64,000 nucleotides of DNA from Ophiura sarsii. Its lineage: Eukaryota > Echinodermata > Ophiuroidea > Amphilepidida > Ophiuridae. This document shows positions 45,338 through 56,639 of this stretch, piece after piece. The stretch is from NCBI GenBank assembly GCA_035610835.1, contig CM069449.1:42304768-42368767 (forward strand). Reading direction: 5' to 3'. The number at the start of each line of letters is the position of its first letter. The first letter of the stretch is position 1. The notes beneath the pieces are model-generated. The model did no database searches, was not told where the DNA came from, and saw nothing but the letters and a program-made list of their open reading frames with translations. The position numbers and the translations under genes are program-made.

Positions 45338-45649
45338 TATCTTACACCTGTTCATTTGGTGACGGATGAAATAGAGTTAAGATGGAGAAATCTAAACCTT
45401 GAGATATTCCCAAAGGATCTGGCTGGTAAGAGTGGACCTAAGGGTTTAAACTGCTTGATTAGCCGGGAAATGAAAAGATAACTTAGGACACGAGACAAAA
45501 ATTCCAATTTTAAACTATGAATGTGTAATTTATTTTTCATATCGTGCTTTTCGTATAGTTTCGTCAATGTTTACATCACATTGGCTACCAATAGAGTATT
45601 ACACGATTCAAACAATATGTCTTCTTTAGTGGATCCCATTATAACATAA

Positions 45650-46865
45650 AATATAACAACAATCAAGTTACTAACAAAGAAATTGATATCATTAATGTAA
45701 TACAAGTTATTTTTTTCTCTATCCCTAATGTGATCTTAAAATACAGAACAAAGCGATCTTAATTAAAGAATCACTGATAGCATTCTAGTAATGCGTCTAC
45801 AAAACCAAGGGCGTTGCCATAATTGAAATTATGAATTGAAATTATGTTAAAATATTAAAATCGTACACCTAAAGTCTAACGAGGCTTTTCTAACTCTTAA
45901 TATCTGAGCGCCCTATATATGCACCAATGGGTAAATGCCGGGGCTCAATAAGTCGCCATTGTGATGTTATTTGTTATCTGTATTTGTATTATCATTTTAA
46001 ATTGTGTGTACATTGAACCAACAATGTCAATAACTTATGTGCTGAGTACTGTCTATGTCACACTTCAAATATTAAATATTTTACATAAAACCTTTACCCT
46101 GTAAAGTAAATTTGCACATGTCGGCTTTATACATGTTCAGGGGCAAGAGCACTTTAGAGGTGTTGATAGATGTGTTTGGCCGGTTCTTGAACATGTTTAG
46201 AGCAGACTGTAAAACTGTTAAACATAGACCTATCACTGTCTAAAATATAACAACAATCAAGTTACTAACAAAGAAATTGATAATATTAATGTAAGGAAAG
46301 TTATTTTTTCTCTATCCCTATTGTGATCTTAAAATACAGAACAAAACAATCTTAATTAAAGAATTTTAAATAAAAATCACTGATAGCATTCTTGTAATGC
46401 GTCTACAAAACCAAGGGCGTTGCCATAATTGAAATTATGAATTGAAATTATGTGGAAAAAAAATTGTACACCAAAAGTCTAACGAGGCTTTTTTAACTCT
46501 TAATATTTGAGCGCCCTATATGCATCAATGGGTAAATACCGACAGGCTCAATAAGTCGCCATTTTGATGTTATTACATTTTACATTTTGTGTACAATGAA
46601 CCAACAATGTCAATAACTTATGTGCTGAGTACTGTCTATGTCACACTTCAAATATTAAATATTTTACATTGTGTGATCACGCCTATGCGTTTTCCGGCAA
46701 TATTGCTCGAAAACAGCCAAAAAACCTTTTCCCCAGTAAATTAAATTTGTATATGATGTGTCGGCTATATACATGTTCAGGGGCAAGCGCACTTTCAAGG
46801 TGTAGATATATGTGTTTGGCCGGCTCTTGAACATGTTTAGAGCAGACTGTACAACGGTTAAACAT
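45650..46865. repeat. 594-bp tandem duplication
   Basis: 45652-46229 and 46246-46865 are collinear direct copies at offset about 594 (shared AATCAAGTTACTAACAAAGA, CCAAGGGCGTTGCCATAATT, AGCAGACTGTA.AAC.GTTAAA). They diverge by scattered substitutions and small indels, so this duplication is older than those at 3.6 and 14.7 kb. No gene in either copy. Confidence 0.9.
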
Positions 46866-46869
46866 AGGA

Positions 46870-47425
46870 AGCGTTACTTTCTACAAATGTACATGCTGAC
46901 AGGCCAGATGAAGATACGAAGATTTGTATGAACAGCGACGATACACATGATATTAGGCCTATAACTCGAGAGTCCCATGACTGTCTAAAACTGCATTAAA
47001 CTGCACGCATCAGTGCAGTAGTCGGTTTAATTTTGTTAACAAAATCGCAGCTTATATGAACGTTGTGGTAAACTTCTTCACGTTGTGGAGCTTTGCACTT
47101 TTGAGAACTGGATCTATCGTGGAATAATATGATGATTGCCTCATCCATTATTGATTACAATACACCCTTAACGAATAAAAAAGGGGGGAAATATTTATGT
47201 TCACACAGACTGCTATACTCTATTTGTCTTCCTCTGGACAGTGACGTAACTTTACAGGCGCAGCTTTTACGCACGCGTATGTGTCGTCCATCTTTAACGC
47301 TTGTGTGAATACGCCAGCGCCTCGAGTAGGCGCGAGAGTTATTAGAAGAAAACGCAGTTACGTGACTGTCTCATGATGAATAAATAGACAGCGAATCACT
47401 TGACTTGAGAGTGAGCAATGGGTTG
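46870..47425. other. Downstream region of the receptor gene
   Basis: Presumed 3' flank of the minus-strand receptor gene. No canonical minus-strand AATAAA was found close to the stop; an ATTAAA-type hexamer lies about 400 nt downstream near 47027. Otherwise nothing is recognised. Confidence 0.3.
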
Positions 47426-47427
47426 TT

Positions 47428-50400
47428 TTAACTTGACAGTTTAGTTATCGCCATACTATTAGCATCACGTTTGCTTTCAGTATGTTTCTTCTCAACGAAA
47501 CTATATATAACTGAGGACAAGGAATAAAGAAATGGATTTATAGCGGAATTTATGGGCAGTACAAACGTTACAATCCAGGTATAGACATGAGGTTTGACTG
47601 TAAGACTCCCACTCTGTACGAATATTGAAAGTATTATGATAGGCAGCCAGCACATCATATCTGTTATAATTATCACGCCCATTTTTATAGCCATTCGGAG
47701 TTCTTCCTTCTGACTTGGATTTCGCCCGGCATTGTTGGCTGCTTGTCGCACTGTGATGAATATCCCAATATAGGCGAATGCAATTGTCAGCATACATATG
47801 AAATTGACAACGGAAAACATCGCAATACCAAAATACATGCCTGGTTTAGTGTCAACTACAATATCCAAAGTATTGTTTAATATAATAGGCTCGTAATTAC
47901 TATCGTAAATTCCCAGATCGTATTGCCAATATATAGTCCTTACGATATTACCTCTTGAAAGTGGGAGACCAGTACATACCTCGGATACGTCGTATAAATC
48001 AGGGTAAGCTTCAGACAAAATGGTTGAAACGATACTCAATATTACTGAGACTACCCAGAGTACAGCTATGGCTACCTTGGCTGAAGTTGAGCCTAATCTC
48101 TTTCTGCTAAATGTATATCGAATGCCCATAAACCTGTCTATGCTTAAAAGAGTGACGAAGAATACTGAAGCCATGCTTGACAGGATGGATAGAGTTCCGG
48201 CTACCTTACATGTAATGCTTGATCTCCATGCCTCAGAGGGGAAATATCCAAGGTTAGAATAATATATATCTGCTGAGGCTATCATTAGCATATAAATACC
48301 CATTAAAAGATCAGAGATTGATAGATTTGAGATCAACAGAAGCTGAACCTTGTTAATGTTATCACTGTATGTGTAACGATAATACAGCGTGCAAGCGTTA
48401 CTGATAACAGCAAAAAATCCCAGTATCCACATATTAATTCTTTGAATTGGATTTGAAAGCAAACTGCCACATGTCAAAAATTGTGAAGCTGGTATTGTAG
48501 CAGTGCAGTTTGCTGATTTTATAAAGCAACAAGTAGCAGCATTTTCAAAGAATAACTCTGTTGCATTGGGGACATCTTTAAATGACTCATAGTTTACCCC
48601 GTGTAACTTGTTGTGTCTGAAATCTACAATATCAAGTTGGGTCATTGAATTATTCATAAAATACAACCTAAGATCAAATTGATCAAACTTGTTTTCAGAT
48701 ATATCAAGATGTTTCAAACTCAAAACGTTTTGAAATATATTTCGCGGGAAGCTCGACAACTTATTTTTAGAAAGTGAAATGCTTTTTAGTTGATGGTACT
48801 GTACTGACGTAGGCAATTCAAATATTTGCAGATTATTTTTACTAAAGTCAATGATTTCAAGATCATTAAGTGACTGTAGTACCTGTGAATATATGGCATT
48901 AATGTAATTGTTGGACAAGTACAATATACGCAGGTTAGTAAGTGTTTCGAACTGACGCGCGTGTATTTCCGCAATGTTATTGTAGGACAGATATAATGTG
49001 TCTAAGCTGGTAAGTCCTACAAACAACTGCGGTGGTAAGTCCACAATTTCATTGTAGGATATATTTAACATGAATAGGCTGGTTAGTCCTGCGAACAACT
49101 GCGGGGGTAGGTCCACGATATCATTGTTGGATAGGTCTAATGATAGGTCTAATGCATACAGGTTGGTGAAATTTTTTAATTGATGCGGGTGTATCAAAAG
49201 TCCATCAAAAGCCTGTTGGTGTACCTCCTGAATATTATTATAAGACAGCTCTAGCATCCACAGGTTGGGAAGACCTTCAAACTGCTGTGGGTATAGCTTT
49301 ACAATATGATTGTTGGATAGATAAATCTCCAAACAGTTAACAATCCCATCAAATGCCTGTTGGTGTACCTCCTGTATATTATTGTTTTGCAGCTCTAGCC
49401 GCTCCAGGTTGGGTAGACCTTCAAACTGCTGGGGGTATAGCTTTACAATATTATTGTTGGATAGAAATAACACCCGACATGTAACAAGCCCATCAAAAGC
49501 CTGTTGGTGTACCTCCTGAATATTATTGTTTTGCAGCTCTAGCCGACCCAGCTTGGGAAGACCTTCAAACTGCTTTGGGTATAGCTTTACAATATTATTG
49601 TTTGACAGACCTAAATGACTTTGTCCGGTTAATCCTTTGAACAACAGTGGTTCTAGCTCTACAATATTATTATTGGATAGATCTAAGAACCGCAGGTTGG
49701 TAACCCCTTGGAACAATTTCGGGTGTACCTCCACGATATTATTACTAGACAGATATAAATATTCCAGGTTGGTAAGCCTTTCTAACATTTGTAGGTCTTC
49801 CTCCGTAATATTATTGTCTGACAGATATAAATCACTTCGATTTGTAAGCACTTCAAACAATTGAGGTTGCAGTTCAATAATGTTGTTCTTTGTTAAAACT
49901 AACACTTTCAGATTTGTAAGCCATTGAAATTGATAAGGGTGAATTAGCTCCGCAATATTATTCCTGGACACATATAACAACTTCAAGTTGGATAACCCTA
50001 CAAAGGAGAGCGGATGTAGGCCTACCTCAGTGATATCATTGTTGGACAGATCTAACCTTTCCAGGATGGTAAGGGCTTCAAATTGCCGAGAATGAAGCTC
50101 CAAAATATTATTGAAGGATAAATCAAGCTTGTACAGGTTATTTCTTAATTTAAATGCTTTGGGCTTAATTCCATTTAGACCAGTCCTGCTCCAGGATAAT
50201 CCATTCATGGATCTCGGATACAATATCTGCAATACAGATGATGTTCCATTCGAACTGCTAATTGTTACATCATGATTGCCTAATATACATGTGCACATAT
50301 TTGGGCATTGGAATCGTGTGGACATTAAAGTTACAGTGTCGTACACAGGGTAACCTACATATGTGTCACATCCAACGGTACAATTGATTGGTTTGTCATA

Positions 50401-50472
50401 AATAGCATGAACAACGGGAAAACCGAATGTTGATAGTATTCTAAATAGAAATACTGTATATAAAGGATACAT
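47428..50472 (-). CDS. Leucine-rich repeat GPCR (LGR family, relaxin receptor/GRL101-like), intronless
   Basis: Predicted plasma-membrane receptor joining an LRR ectodomain to a rhodopsin-type seven-helix domain. The frame opens at 50511, but I prefer the Met at 50472 because a hydrophobic signal peptide (MYPLYTVFLF...VVHA) begins there. Numbering from the upstream Met: Cys-rich N cap 44-75; about 21 LRRs at 122-650 of LxxLxLSNNNIxEL type; hinge CCF 661-663 with C669 and C681; TM1 693-712 (N705), TM2 724-746 (NLSISDLL), TM3 with C768 and IDRF 791-794 in the DRY position, long loop 2 (about 833-892, C846), TM6 with TDMMCWLPI 950-958, TM7 with NPFLY 992-996. TDxxCWxP is characteristic of the LGR group. 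No LDLa module is seen, unlike RXFP1/2. LRRs 8-13 contain a 48-residue two-LRR unit repeated three times. No introns or lesions; ligand unknown. Confidence 0.93.
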   Translation of the reverse strand: MYPLYTVFLFRILSTFGFPVVHAIYDKPINCTVGCDTYVGYPVYDTVTLMSTRFQCPNMCTCILGNHDVTISSSNGTSSVLQILYPRSMNGLSWSRTGLNGIKPKAFKLRNNLYKLDLSFNNILELHSRQFEALTILERLDLSNNDITEVGLHPLSFVGLSNLKLLYVSRNNIAELIHPYQFQWLTNLKVLVLTKNNIIELQPQLFEVLTNRSDLYLSDNNITEEDLQMLERLTNLEYLYLSSNNIVEVHPKLFQGVTNLRFLDLSNNNIVELEPLLFKGLTGQSHLGLSNNNIVKLYPKQFEGLPKLGRLELQNNNIQEVHQQAFDGLVTCRVLFLSNNNIVKLYPQQFEGLPNLERLELQNNNIQEVHQQAFDGIVNCLEIYLSNNHIVKLYPQQFEGLPNLWMLELSYNNIQEVHQQAFDGLLIHPHQLKNFTNLYALDLSLDLSNNDIVDLPPQLFAGLTSLFMLNISYNEIVDLPPQLFVGLTSLDTLYLSYNNIAEIHARQFETLTNLRILYLSNNYINAIYSQVLQSLNDLEIIDFSKNNLQIFELPTSVQYHQLKSISLSKNKLSSFPRNIFQNVLSLKHLDISENKFDQFDLRLYFMNNSMTQLDIVDFRHNKLHGVNYESFKDVPNATELFFENAATCCFIKSANCTATIPASQFLTCGSLLSNPIQRINMWILGFFAVISNACTLYYRYTYSDNINKVQLLLISNLSISDLLMGIYMLMIASADIYYSNLGYFPSEAWRSSITCKVAGTLSILSSMASVFFVTLLSIDRFMGIRYTFSRKRLGSTSAKVAIAVLWVVSVILSIVSTILSEAYPDLYDVSEVCTGLPLSRGNIVRTIYWQYDLGIYDSNYEPIILNNTLDIVVDTKPGMYFGIAMFSVVNFICMLTIAFAYIGIFITVRQAANNAGRNPSQKEELRMAIKMGVIIITDMMCWLPIIILSIFVQSGSLTVKPHVYTWIVTFVLPINSAINPFLYSLSSVIYSFVEKKHTESKRDANSMAITKLSS

Positions 50473-50511
50473 TATAATTATTTTCCTAAATTCACCTATA
50501 AGTATACACAA

Positions 50512-51350
50512 TAAAATGTAGCTGTTTCGTAGCTAGCAATATAGAAATTTCTATTCGTTTCTCGAGGCTAAATCTTACGAAATATCAGTAAAAGAAACAG
50601 GTTTCTCCCTACAATAATTATATTAGTTATTGTTCTTAATCTCAAATTATTTAACCAGAAACACATCTTTTTAGAAATATTTGTGATACAGTGATGCAAT
50701 AACTAATGTTATTTACAAATCCCGCGCATTTTCTCGATCTTACGTATAATTATACGCTTGCGTGAATGGTGCATCTAAAGATGACGTAACTGTCTCTGTT
50801 AAGCAAAATAGACATAAACACTCAAAATTTGATCCCCAATATAGAATAGTATCAATTATACTTTAATTCAGTAAAATATACTGCTTAAATCTTAAAGATC
50901 CTTTCCAGGTGATGTTTTCCGAAAGCGGATTTAATGACATACCAAAGTGTTGGTTCCGAATGTCTCTACAAACTGAAATACCACAGGGCACCAGTATGAC
51001 AATCCAAATTTGTTATCTAGATTTTAAATGGTTTATGATTGATCAAAGCAATAGATGTTCGTATTAACCGTTATATCCTTCCGCACGAGATAACAGTTTT
51101 ACTAATATATTGCGCATACCGTAATGTCCTCTAATTGTTTGTTGACAGCCGATTGATCGAGTTCTTTAACGTGTTCAAACACTGGACTCGTCTGATCCTT
51201 TTGAAAGTCTTCTCAGGAAACAGGTGACTGAAGAAAACAAAAGAAAGCAAAAGGAAAACTCAAGAATATCTCATTATGCTAATCATATACGTCGTGAATT
51301 TTCCCATATTTTTTTAAATTTTCACTTTCATGTTTACCATATTGTGTTTT
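50512..51350. other. Upstream flank of the receptor gene
   Basis: Expected to hold the promoter of the minus-strand gene. No convincing TATA or other element can be singled out in this AT-rich DNA; no other gene is recognised. Confidence 0.3.
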
Positions 51351-51355
51351 ACTTA

Positions 51356-52145
51356 CCACGCGCGCTGATGTGATGTGTGAATATTCTGATAATGGCACGA
51401 CCCCGTATTGTGGATTTTTTCGAATTTGTCGAGAAGCAAAACATACGCATGTATAGACCTAATTCATACACTGTTAGTAGTGTCGAACCAATCAGAAAGC
51501 AAGAAACTAAAATATGCGAAGTGCATTGAAAGTGTATAATGCACTCTAGCTCTGCGTGTGCGCCGTTCAATTCTCGCACCGCGCGCTTTGTTATGATTCG
51601 TTTTTCGGAAAACGCGGGTTCGCCGATTTTGTTAACATTTTTTTATTCGTTTTTTACATAGATCAAAATGATGCTTAAATTGTGAATTTTATATCACCCA
51701 TTCACCCGTAGTGAAACTCAGCTAACCCGTGCGAATTGCAATTAGACACTTTCAATGCGCTCCGAGTGTATGAATTAAAGGTCAATAAATGCGTATGTGT
51801 TGTTTCGAAAGAAATTAGACAAATCAATGCACGCGCGCTGATGTTGATGTGTGAATAATGGCATGACCCCGCAGAGGGAGTTCTATTGTGAGCATATCAA
51901 CATTTGCGCAAGTGGATTGATTTTTACAACTTTTCGAGGAACAAAACATACGCATAGCACAGTTTTGATCTACTCGTATGTAAAAACGAATAAAAACATT
52001 TAAAAAAGTTTGCTAAACCCGCAGTGAAATCGGCGAACCCTCGATTCCTGAACAACGAATCAAAACAAAGCGCGCGTTACGTGCATTGAACGGCGCACAC
52101 GCGAAGTGCATTAGACACTTTCAATACACTCCGCGTATTTCTGTT
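51356..52145. mobile_element. Cluster of palindromic MITE copies
   Basis: CGCGCTGATGTGATGTGTGA, ACATACGCATGTATAG, ACCAATCAGAAAGCAAGAAA and GACACTTTCAATGCGCTCC are shared with 9021-9435 and with both flanks of the giant element. At least two overlapping or nested copies are present, one at 51360-51790 and one at about 51830-52150. The second contains the uninterrupted AAAACAAAGCGCG site. Confidence 0.7.
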
Positions 52146-52199
52146 TCTTGCTTTCTGATCGGTTCGACACTACCAAGAGTCTAAAATCTTAAAATATTG

Positions 52200-52350
52200 T
52201 AAGTTGATCCCTAACTCCGGTTTAGGGTTTTTGACCGGGATCACAATTTTCGAGGAAAAACACCAGCTAAATTTCCGGGAACCTGCCGGGATTCGATCCG
52301 GGGATCCTCCGTTCTCAAGCCCCACGTCCCAACGACTAAGCCACGGCCCT
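52200..52350 (-). mobile_element. tRNA-derived SINE
   Basis: On the minus strand a tRNA-like head (52349 to 52281) starts GGGCCGTGGCTTAGTCGTTG, with an A box (TGGCTTAGTCG) and a near-consensus B box (GGATCGAATCC) spaced as in a tRNA. An unrelated tail runs to about 52200 (CCGGTCAAAAACCCTAAACC). No acceptor stem closes, so a functional tRNA is unlikely. Confidence 0.6.
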
Positions 52351-52494
52351 CAGCTACACATTCGCGCGGTATACCGCGCTCACTATATAGGCTCGGTTGA
52401 CTACGTCATCGAAAACCGACGGCGCATGCGTTTGGAGACGGACTTTGGATTAGCATTTTTAGCACTCAGAGGGGTTAGGGTTAATATAAGAATT

Positions 52495-52985
52495 AGAATT
52501 ATGAGCATATTTAGCAAGCTGTATATGCTTTTCTCTATAACAAACCTTTATTTTGTTCTAAAGCCTTCTCCCAATGCCTTCCTAGTATACCATTTTTGCC
52601 AAGTCGGCTTGGCAAGATGATAATCTCGCCATCTCGACTATACTTTTTGGAAAGTCAACATGGCTAGATAAATTATCTTTACATACCAACAAATGTACAA
52701 GTCAAAAAATGTAAATATGCGTTCAAAGGAGCTTCAATTAAACCAAGGTGACGTGATGGATTTTTTACTTCATTGGTGTTTTTTTAAATCAACACGCTTG
52801 ATTATCCCAGACTTCTCAAATTCTAGTGTGTATCAAATGTTGAGGAGTAATGCATCTATGTGTCATACGTTAGTTACTATGGTTACAGCCATACATACAT
52901 TCCGTGATTTCCTTGCAAAATATTAACACATCACATTGTCACTTTAATAAAGACGACAGGGGCGTCGTTAATCAAGCCTCCGGGT
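52495..52985. repeat. Large repeat copy II, part a
   Basis: Collinear with 24790-25265. It then runs directly into GGTAAGGCATAGGAAATG, which in copy I lies about 1.07 kb further on (26330), so copy I gained or copy II lost that interval. Confidence 0.85.
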
Positions 52986-53144
52986 AAGGCATAGGAAATG
53001 TACACTGAAAACTTAAACTAGTCAGAACAAGGCTGGACTGACTTTAAGCTAGTCGAGAAGGTTAGTCAAGCCTGCTGGACTAGCTCACTAGTCAAGCGGT
53101 TAGTTAAGCCTGCTGGATAGGTTATGGCCGACTTGACTAGCTTA

Positions 53145-53364
53145 CACACAGAAAACACTATGTAAAAAATTATGTAAATATAGAACTCCATAATTATTAT
53201 GTAAGAGTTTACATAAAACATGTAATATATACCCAAGCTTGTGTAAATTCCTATGCAAAAGCTTAACACAACTGTTTACATAGTATTATGGAGTTCTATT
53301 TTTACACAGATTGTGTATTTTTTACATAATTTGTGTAATTTTTTTACATAGTGTTTTCTGTGTG
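53145..53364. mobile_element. 220-bp MITE with TA target duplication
   Basis: Ends CACACAGAAAACACTATGTA mirror each other over at least 28 bp, flanked by TA (53143-53144 and 53365-53366). E2 retains the uninterrupted sequence on the opposite strand (near 58466-58495), where GACTAGCTTAAGGTTAGTC is continuous. Subterminal TAGAACTCCATAATA words are also inverted. Confidence 0.9.
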
Positions 53365-53964
53365 TAAGGTTAGTCCGCCTCAGCTTGACTAGCTTGATTT
53401 ATTCTGCTGGACTAGTATGTGGCTGGACTAGCTTATTAGACAAGCTGGCTTGACTAGCTTTAGGTTAGTCAAGCTGGTTGAACTAGATTTAGGTTAGTCA
53501 AGGCACTGAGATAAAATATCAAGATAAGATGCAGATAAGACGTACGTCATCGCCGGTCCGGTTTTGCTAGCCAATCCAGACGTAATTTGCCATAGTTATT
53601 TCATTGTGTGGCCATAGTGTGTACATCAAGGTGTTTGCCAACATCTGTAGACTATTTTATGCTACATTTTGTTTGGAATGACGACTCAGAGTAGGAAAAA
53701 CTAACTGTAAAGAACGACGGTAGCGCGGGCATCTCGAACGCTAACGGGACCAGGCCACTACAGCAAACACTGTAGCCAGCAGCCCCGCCAACAACATGGT
53801 CAATACGAGTGCTATTGAACAGACAGCAGAGCAATCACCCGTGGCGAGTACTGCGGGATCTACTATATATATATATTGTTTGAGCTGGACTAACCTTACG
53901 TTAGTCGAGCAAAGCCGGACTAACCTTATGCTAGTCAAAATGGACACAATCTGGACTAACTTAA

Positions 53965-54150
53965 AGCTAGTCCAGCGACAAGCCTTAACTAGTCCAGCGA
54001 CTAGCCTAAACTAGTCCAGCGACTAGCCTAATCTAGTCCAGCGACTAGCCTAATCTAGTCCAGCGACTAGCCTAATCTAGTCCAGCGACTAGCCTAATCT
54101 AGTCCAGCGACTAGCCTAATCTAGTCCAGCGACTAGCCTAATCTAGTCCA
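53965..54150. repeat. 22-bp minisatellite in E1
   Basis: About eight units of CTAGTCCAGCGACTAGCCTAA, the last ones identical. E2 lacks an equivalent expansion. Confidence 0.9.
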
Positions 54151-54294
54151 GCTTAGGACGGACTAACATCAAGCTAGTCGAGCAAATAACGTAAAGCTAG
54201 TCCAGAAATATTGGACTGGGCTAAAGCTAGTCAAAATGAGCACCATCTGGACTAGCTTAATGCTAGTCAGGCTGTCCAATTTAGGTTTTCAGTG

Positions 54295-54396
54295 ATATAC
54301 ATGATAACGCACACTATTTGACAGCTATTTCATGAGCTCATAGTCATACAATATCAACCGCAAATGATGAATAGAAGTAACCATTAATACTTTCCA
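54295..54396. repeat. Large repeat copy II, part b (between insertions)
   Basis: ATGATAACGCACACTATTTGACAG... matches 26354-26455 of copy I, marking the short host segment between E1 and E2. Confidence 0.85.
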
Positions 54397-54917
54397 CACT
54401 GAAAACCTAAACAGGTCGCCTGACTAACTTAAAGCTAGTCAAGATGGTGCTCATTTTGACTAGCTTTAGCCTAGTCCAGCACTAGCTTTAAGCTCAACTA
54501 GCTTGATGTTAGTCCGTCCTAAGCTGGATAAGTTTAGGCTAGTCGCTCGACTAGCTTAAAGTTAGTCCAAATGGTGTCCATTCTGACTAACGTAAGGTTG
54601 GTCCGACTTGGCTCGACTAACGTAAGGTTAGTCCAGCTCAAACCATACAAAATGCTCAACAAACGAAAGTCGTACACTTTGTTTAGGTCATTTAAAGTAA
54701 CTTTCGATTTCAACAAACAAGCTAGATGGCCGTGTGCCACGAATTGGAACCCCGTATTTTGAGGAGGTGTGACATGTTTACACTGTTAATGATGTTTATG
54801 ATATCACCGTTTCTATATTTCTGTGTCATTACAAAGCACAAAAAATGTTCTTTTCATACCATCCAAAAAATAATGTCTCAATTATTTCAGTTTTAATTGG
54901 GAGCGATTAAATGATCA

Positions 54918-55200
54918 ACGGGTGCTGGGGGAGGAGGAGGAGGAACGAGAGGATGAGGAACCAATCTCATAGACACGCTATGAAATACTTCATTCACTCC
55001 ACTTATTGATTATCAATATACATGCCAGGTGGAATGTCAGAGAGATCGGTCTTTTTTGTACCGATTAGGTGTAAACATGAGTGCTGGGGAGGAGGAGGAA
55101 CGAGAGGATGAGGAAACAATCGCACAGACATGCAATGAAATACTTCATTCACATCACCCATTGACAATACATGCTAGGTAGAATGTCAGAGAGATTGGCT
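54918..55200. repeat. Two ~160-bp tandem units
   Basis: GAGGAGGAACGAGAGGATGA, TGAAATACTTCATTCAC and GGAATGTCAGAGAGAT-type words recur at offset about 160. No coding. Confidence 0.8.
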
Positions 55201-55242
55201 GTTATCAATTCATACACTTGTGCATAATATCTTAAAATAAAT

Positions 55243-56286
55243 GAACTCGCCACCCTTACCGTTGCATGTCCAGATTTTTACGTTTTACATCATCTGAGAT
55301 TCAAATTAGCATATCGCAGTAACTACTTGTTCTACCCCATAAAAAGTATATATTTTCTGAACGGTAATCTCACAAGGAATCTACATATGCTATTGGAATT
55401 TGCATAGGACCTAATGGTAACATGTTGTGATTAAGAATGTTCAAAGAATATCGATTTTTTTCATATTTTGATTAAAGCGCAATATTTTTTTTATTCCTAT
55501 CCCAATCATCATTTTACCGGACCTATTAGTTCCTCGTGCAATTTACCCATCAGAACATAATGGTTGTCAAGGGTAACTTGTTGAAATATGTTATATCGGG
55601 AAGTGAATGAGCACAAACGATTACATTTCATATTTATTAGAGTTTACACATATATTTTTTGGGCTATTCACCCTATCCTGATTTAAATGGCATATTTGTA
55701 TTCCCCTATTTGAGAGCTTTCCAAAAATGTATAACTTGGCTATCATCGTATGAATACTTTTTTTGTTATAGTCATGTATGTAAAACCGATGAATAAGGAC
55801 AAGTTCACTGTGTAGCGAATAGGGAAAAAGCCAAGGGCAATGCAATCGATTTATGATTACAATTGTTACATAATAGTTGTCACGTTTGTTGAAACAGAAA
55901 ATTATAGAATATAAAATAACCTATAAAATGAGAGCAAAATCATGTTTCTACCATACAGGAATGAGGAGTTATTGTAAATTGAACGTAGAATTGGGAACTT
56001 TTTCTATATTCCCCATAGAGATTGTACACAACGCCGCCGCCACCGCCGCCGCCGCCACCGCCACCACCCTTGACTTTCACAATATAATCAATCATATCGC
56101 AGCCAAACATTTATGGAAATACCTGATTTATTCACACAATGTAGCTAGATAAATAGGCTTTCAAATGACACCTCAACCATTGCTCTACCACATTTAGTTG
56201 TTGAGTTAAAAGAGAGAGATGGATGATTCGTCACCAAATATGCAACGCCACCACCCTTTTTGGGTGGTGAGTTCAAAACACATGGC
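55243..56286. mobile_element. MITE family F, copy 2, opposite orientation
   Basis: Reverse-complement copy of 32055-33021. Ends GAACTCGCCACCC and GGGTGGTGAGTTCAAAACAC. It carries a CCGCCGCCACC microsatellite (56033-56070) where copy 1 has only GGTGGTGGCCGCG. Confidence 0.75.
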
Positions 56287-56639
56287 CATATCCAGAAAAA
56301 TGACAGCCTACAAATTACAAGGTATTCACGCTCTACTACATGCATGCTGAGTGAGTTATAAAAGCCCGCGTGTACATCTCGTGCAATCTTGTAACTTGTC
56401 TAGAATTTGTGACATCTTTAAACATTTTGGAAAATTTACGGCGCGTAGCGAGATGTGGTAAGGTGTGGGAGCTTGAGTCCATCGGTGTCATATTTAATAG
56501 TCCGTTGATCATTGTCGGACATAAGTACTTACATTGCATCTTGCACAATTACCGAATACAAATTGTTTTTACCCGTTAAACTGAAGAAAAAATATTGTTT
56601 TCTAAAAAACAAATGCTCCGTTAGATCGCATATTCTATA

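Larger units (their letters stand above)
53003..54294. mobile_element. GACTAGC element E1 (1292 bp)
   Basis: Ends CACTGAAAACTTAAACTAG and (mirrored) CACTGAAAACCTAAATTGG are inverted repeats. Interior rich in GACTAGCTTAAGCTAGTC palindromic words, with a unique centre (53510-53870) that recurs inverted at 58046-58340 in E2. It sits in copy II where copy I (26342-26360) is uninterrupted; the target duplication is not clear. A 220-bp MITE (53145-53364) and a 22-bp minisatellite lie inside. Short open frames in the centre have no recognised homology. Confidence 0.75.

Noticed and set aside
47501..49864. Additional 62-98-codon frames within the receptor gene
   Set aside because: Shadow frames; the LRR-GPCR frame explains the conservation.
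52693..52926. 77-codon plus-strand frame in copy II part a
   Set aside because: The collinear copy I (about 25000-25210) has indels that break the frame, and no family is recognised.
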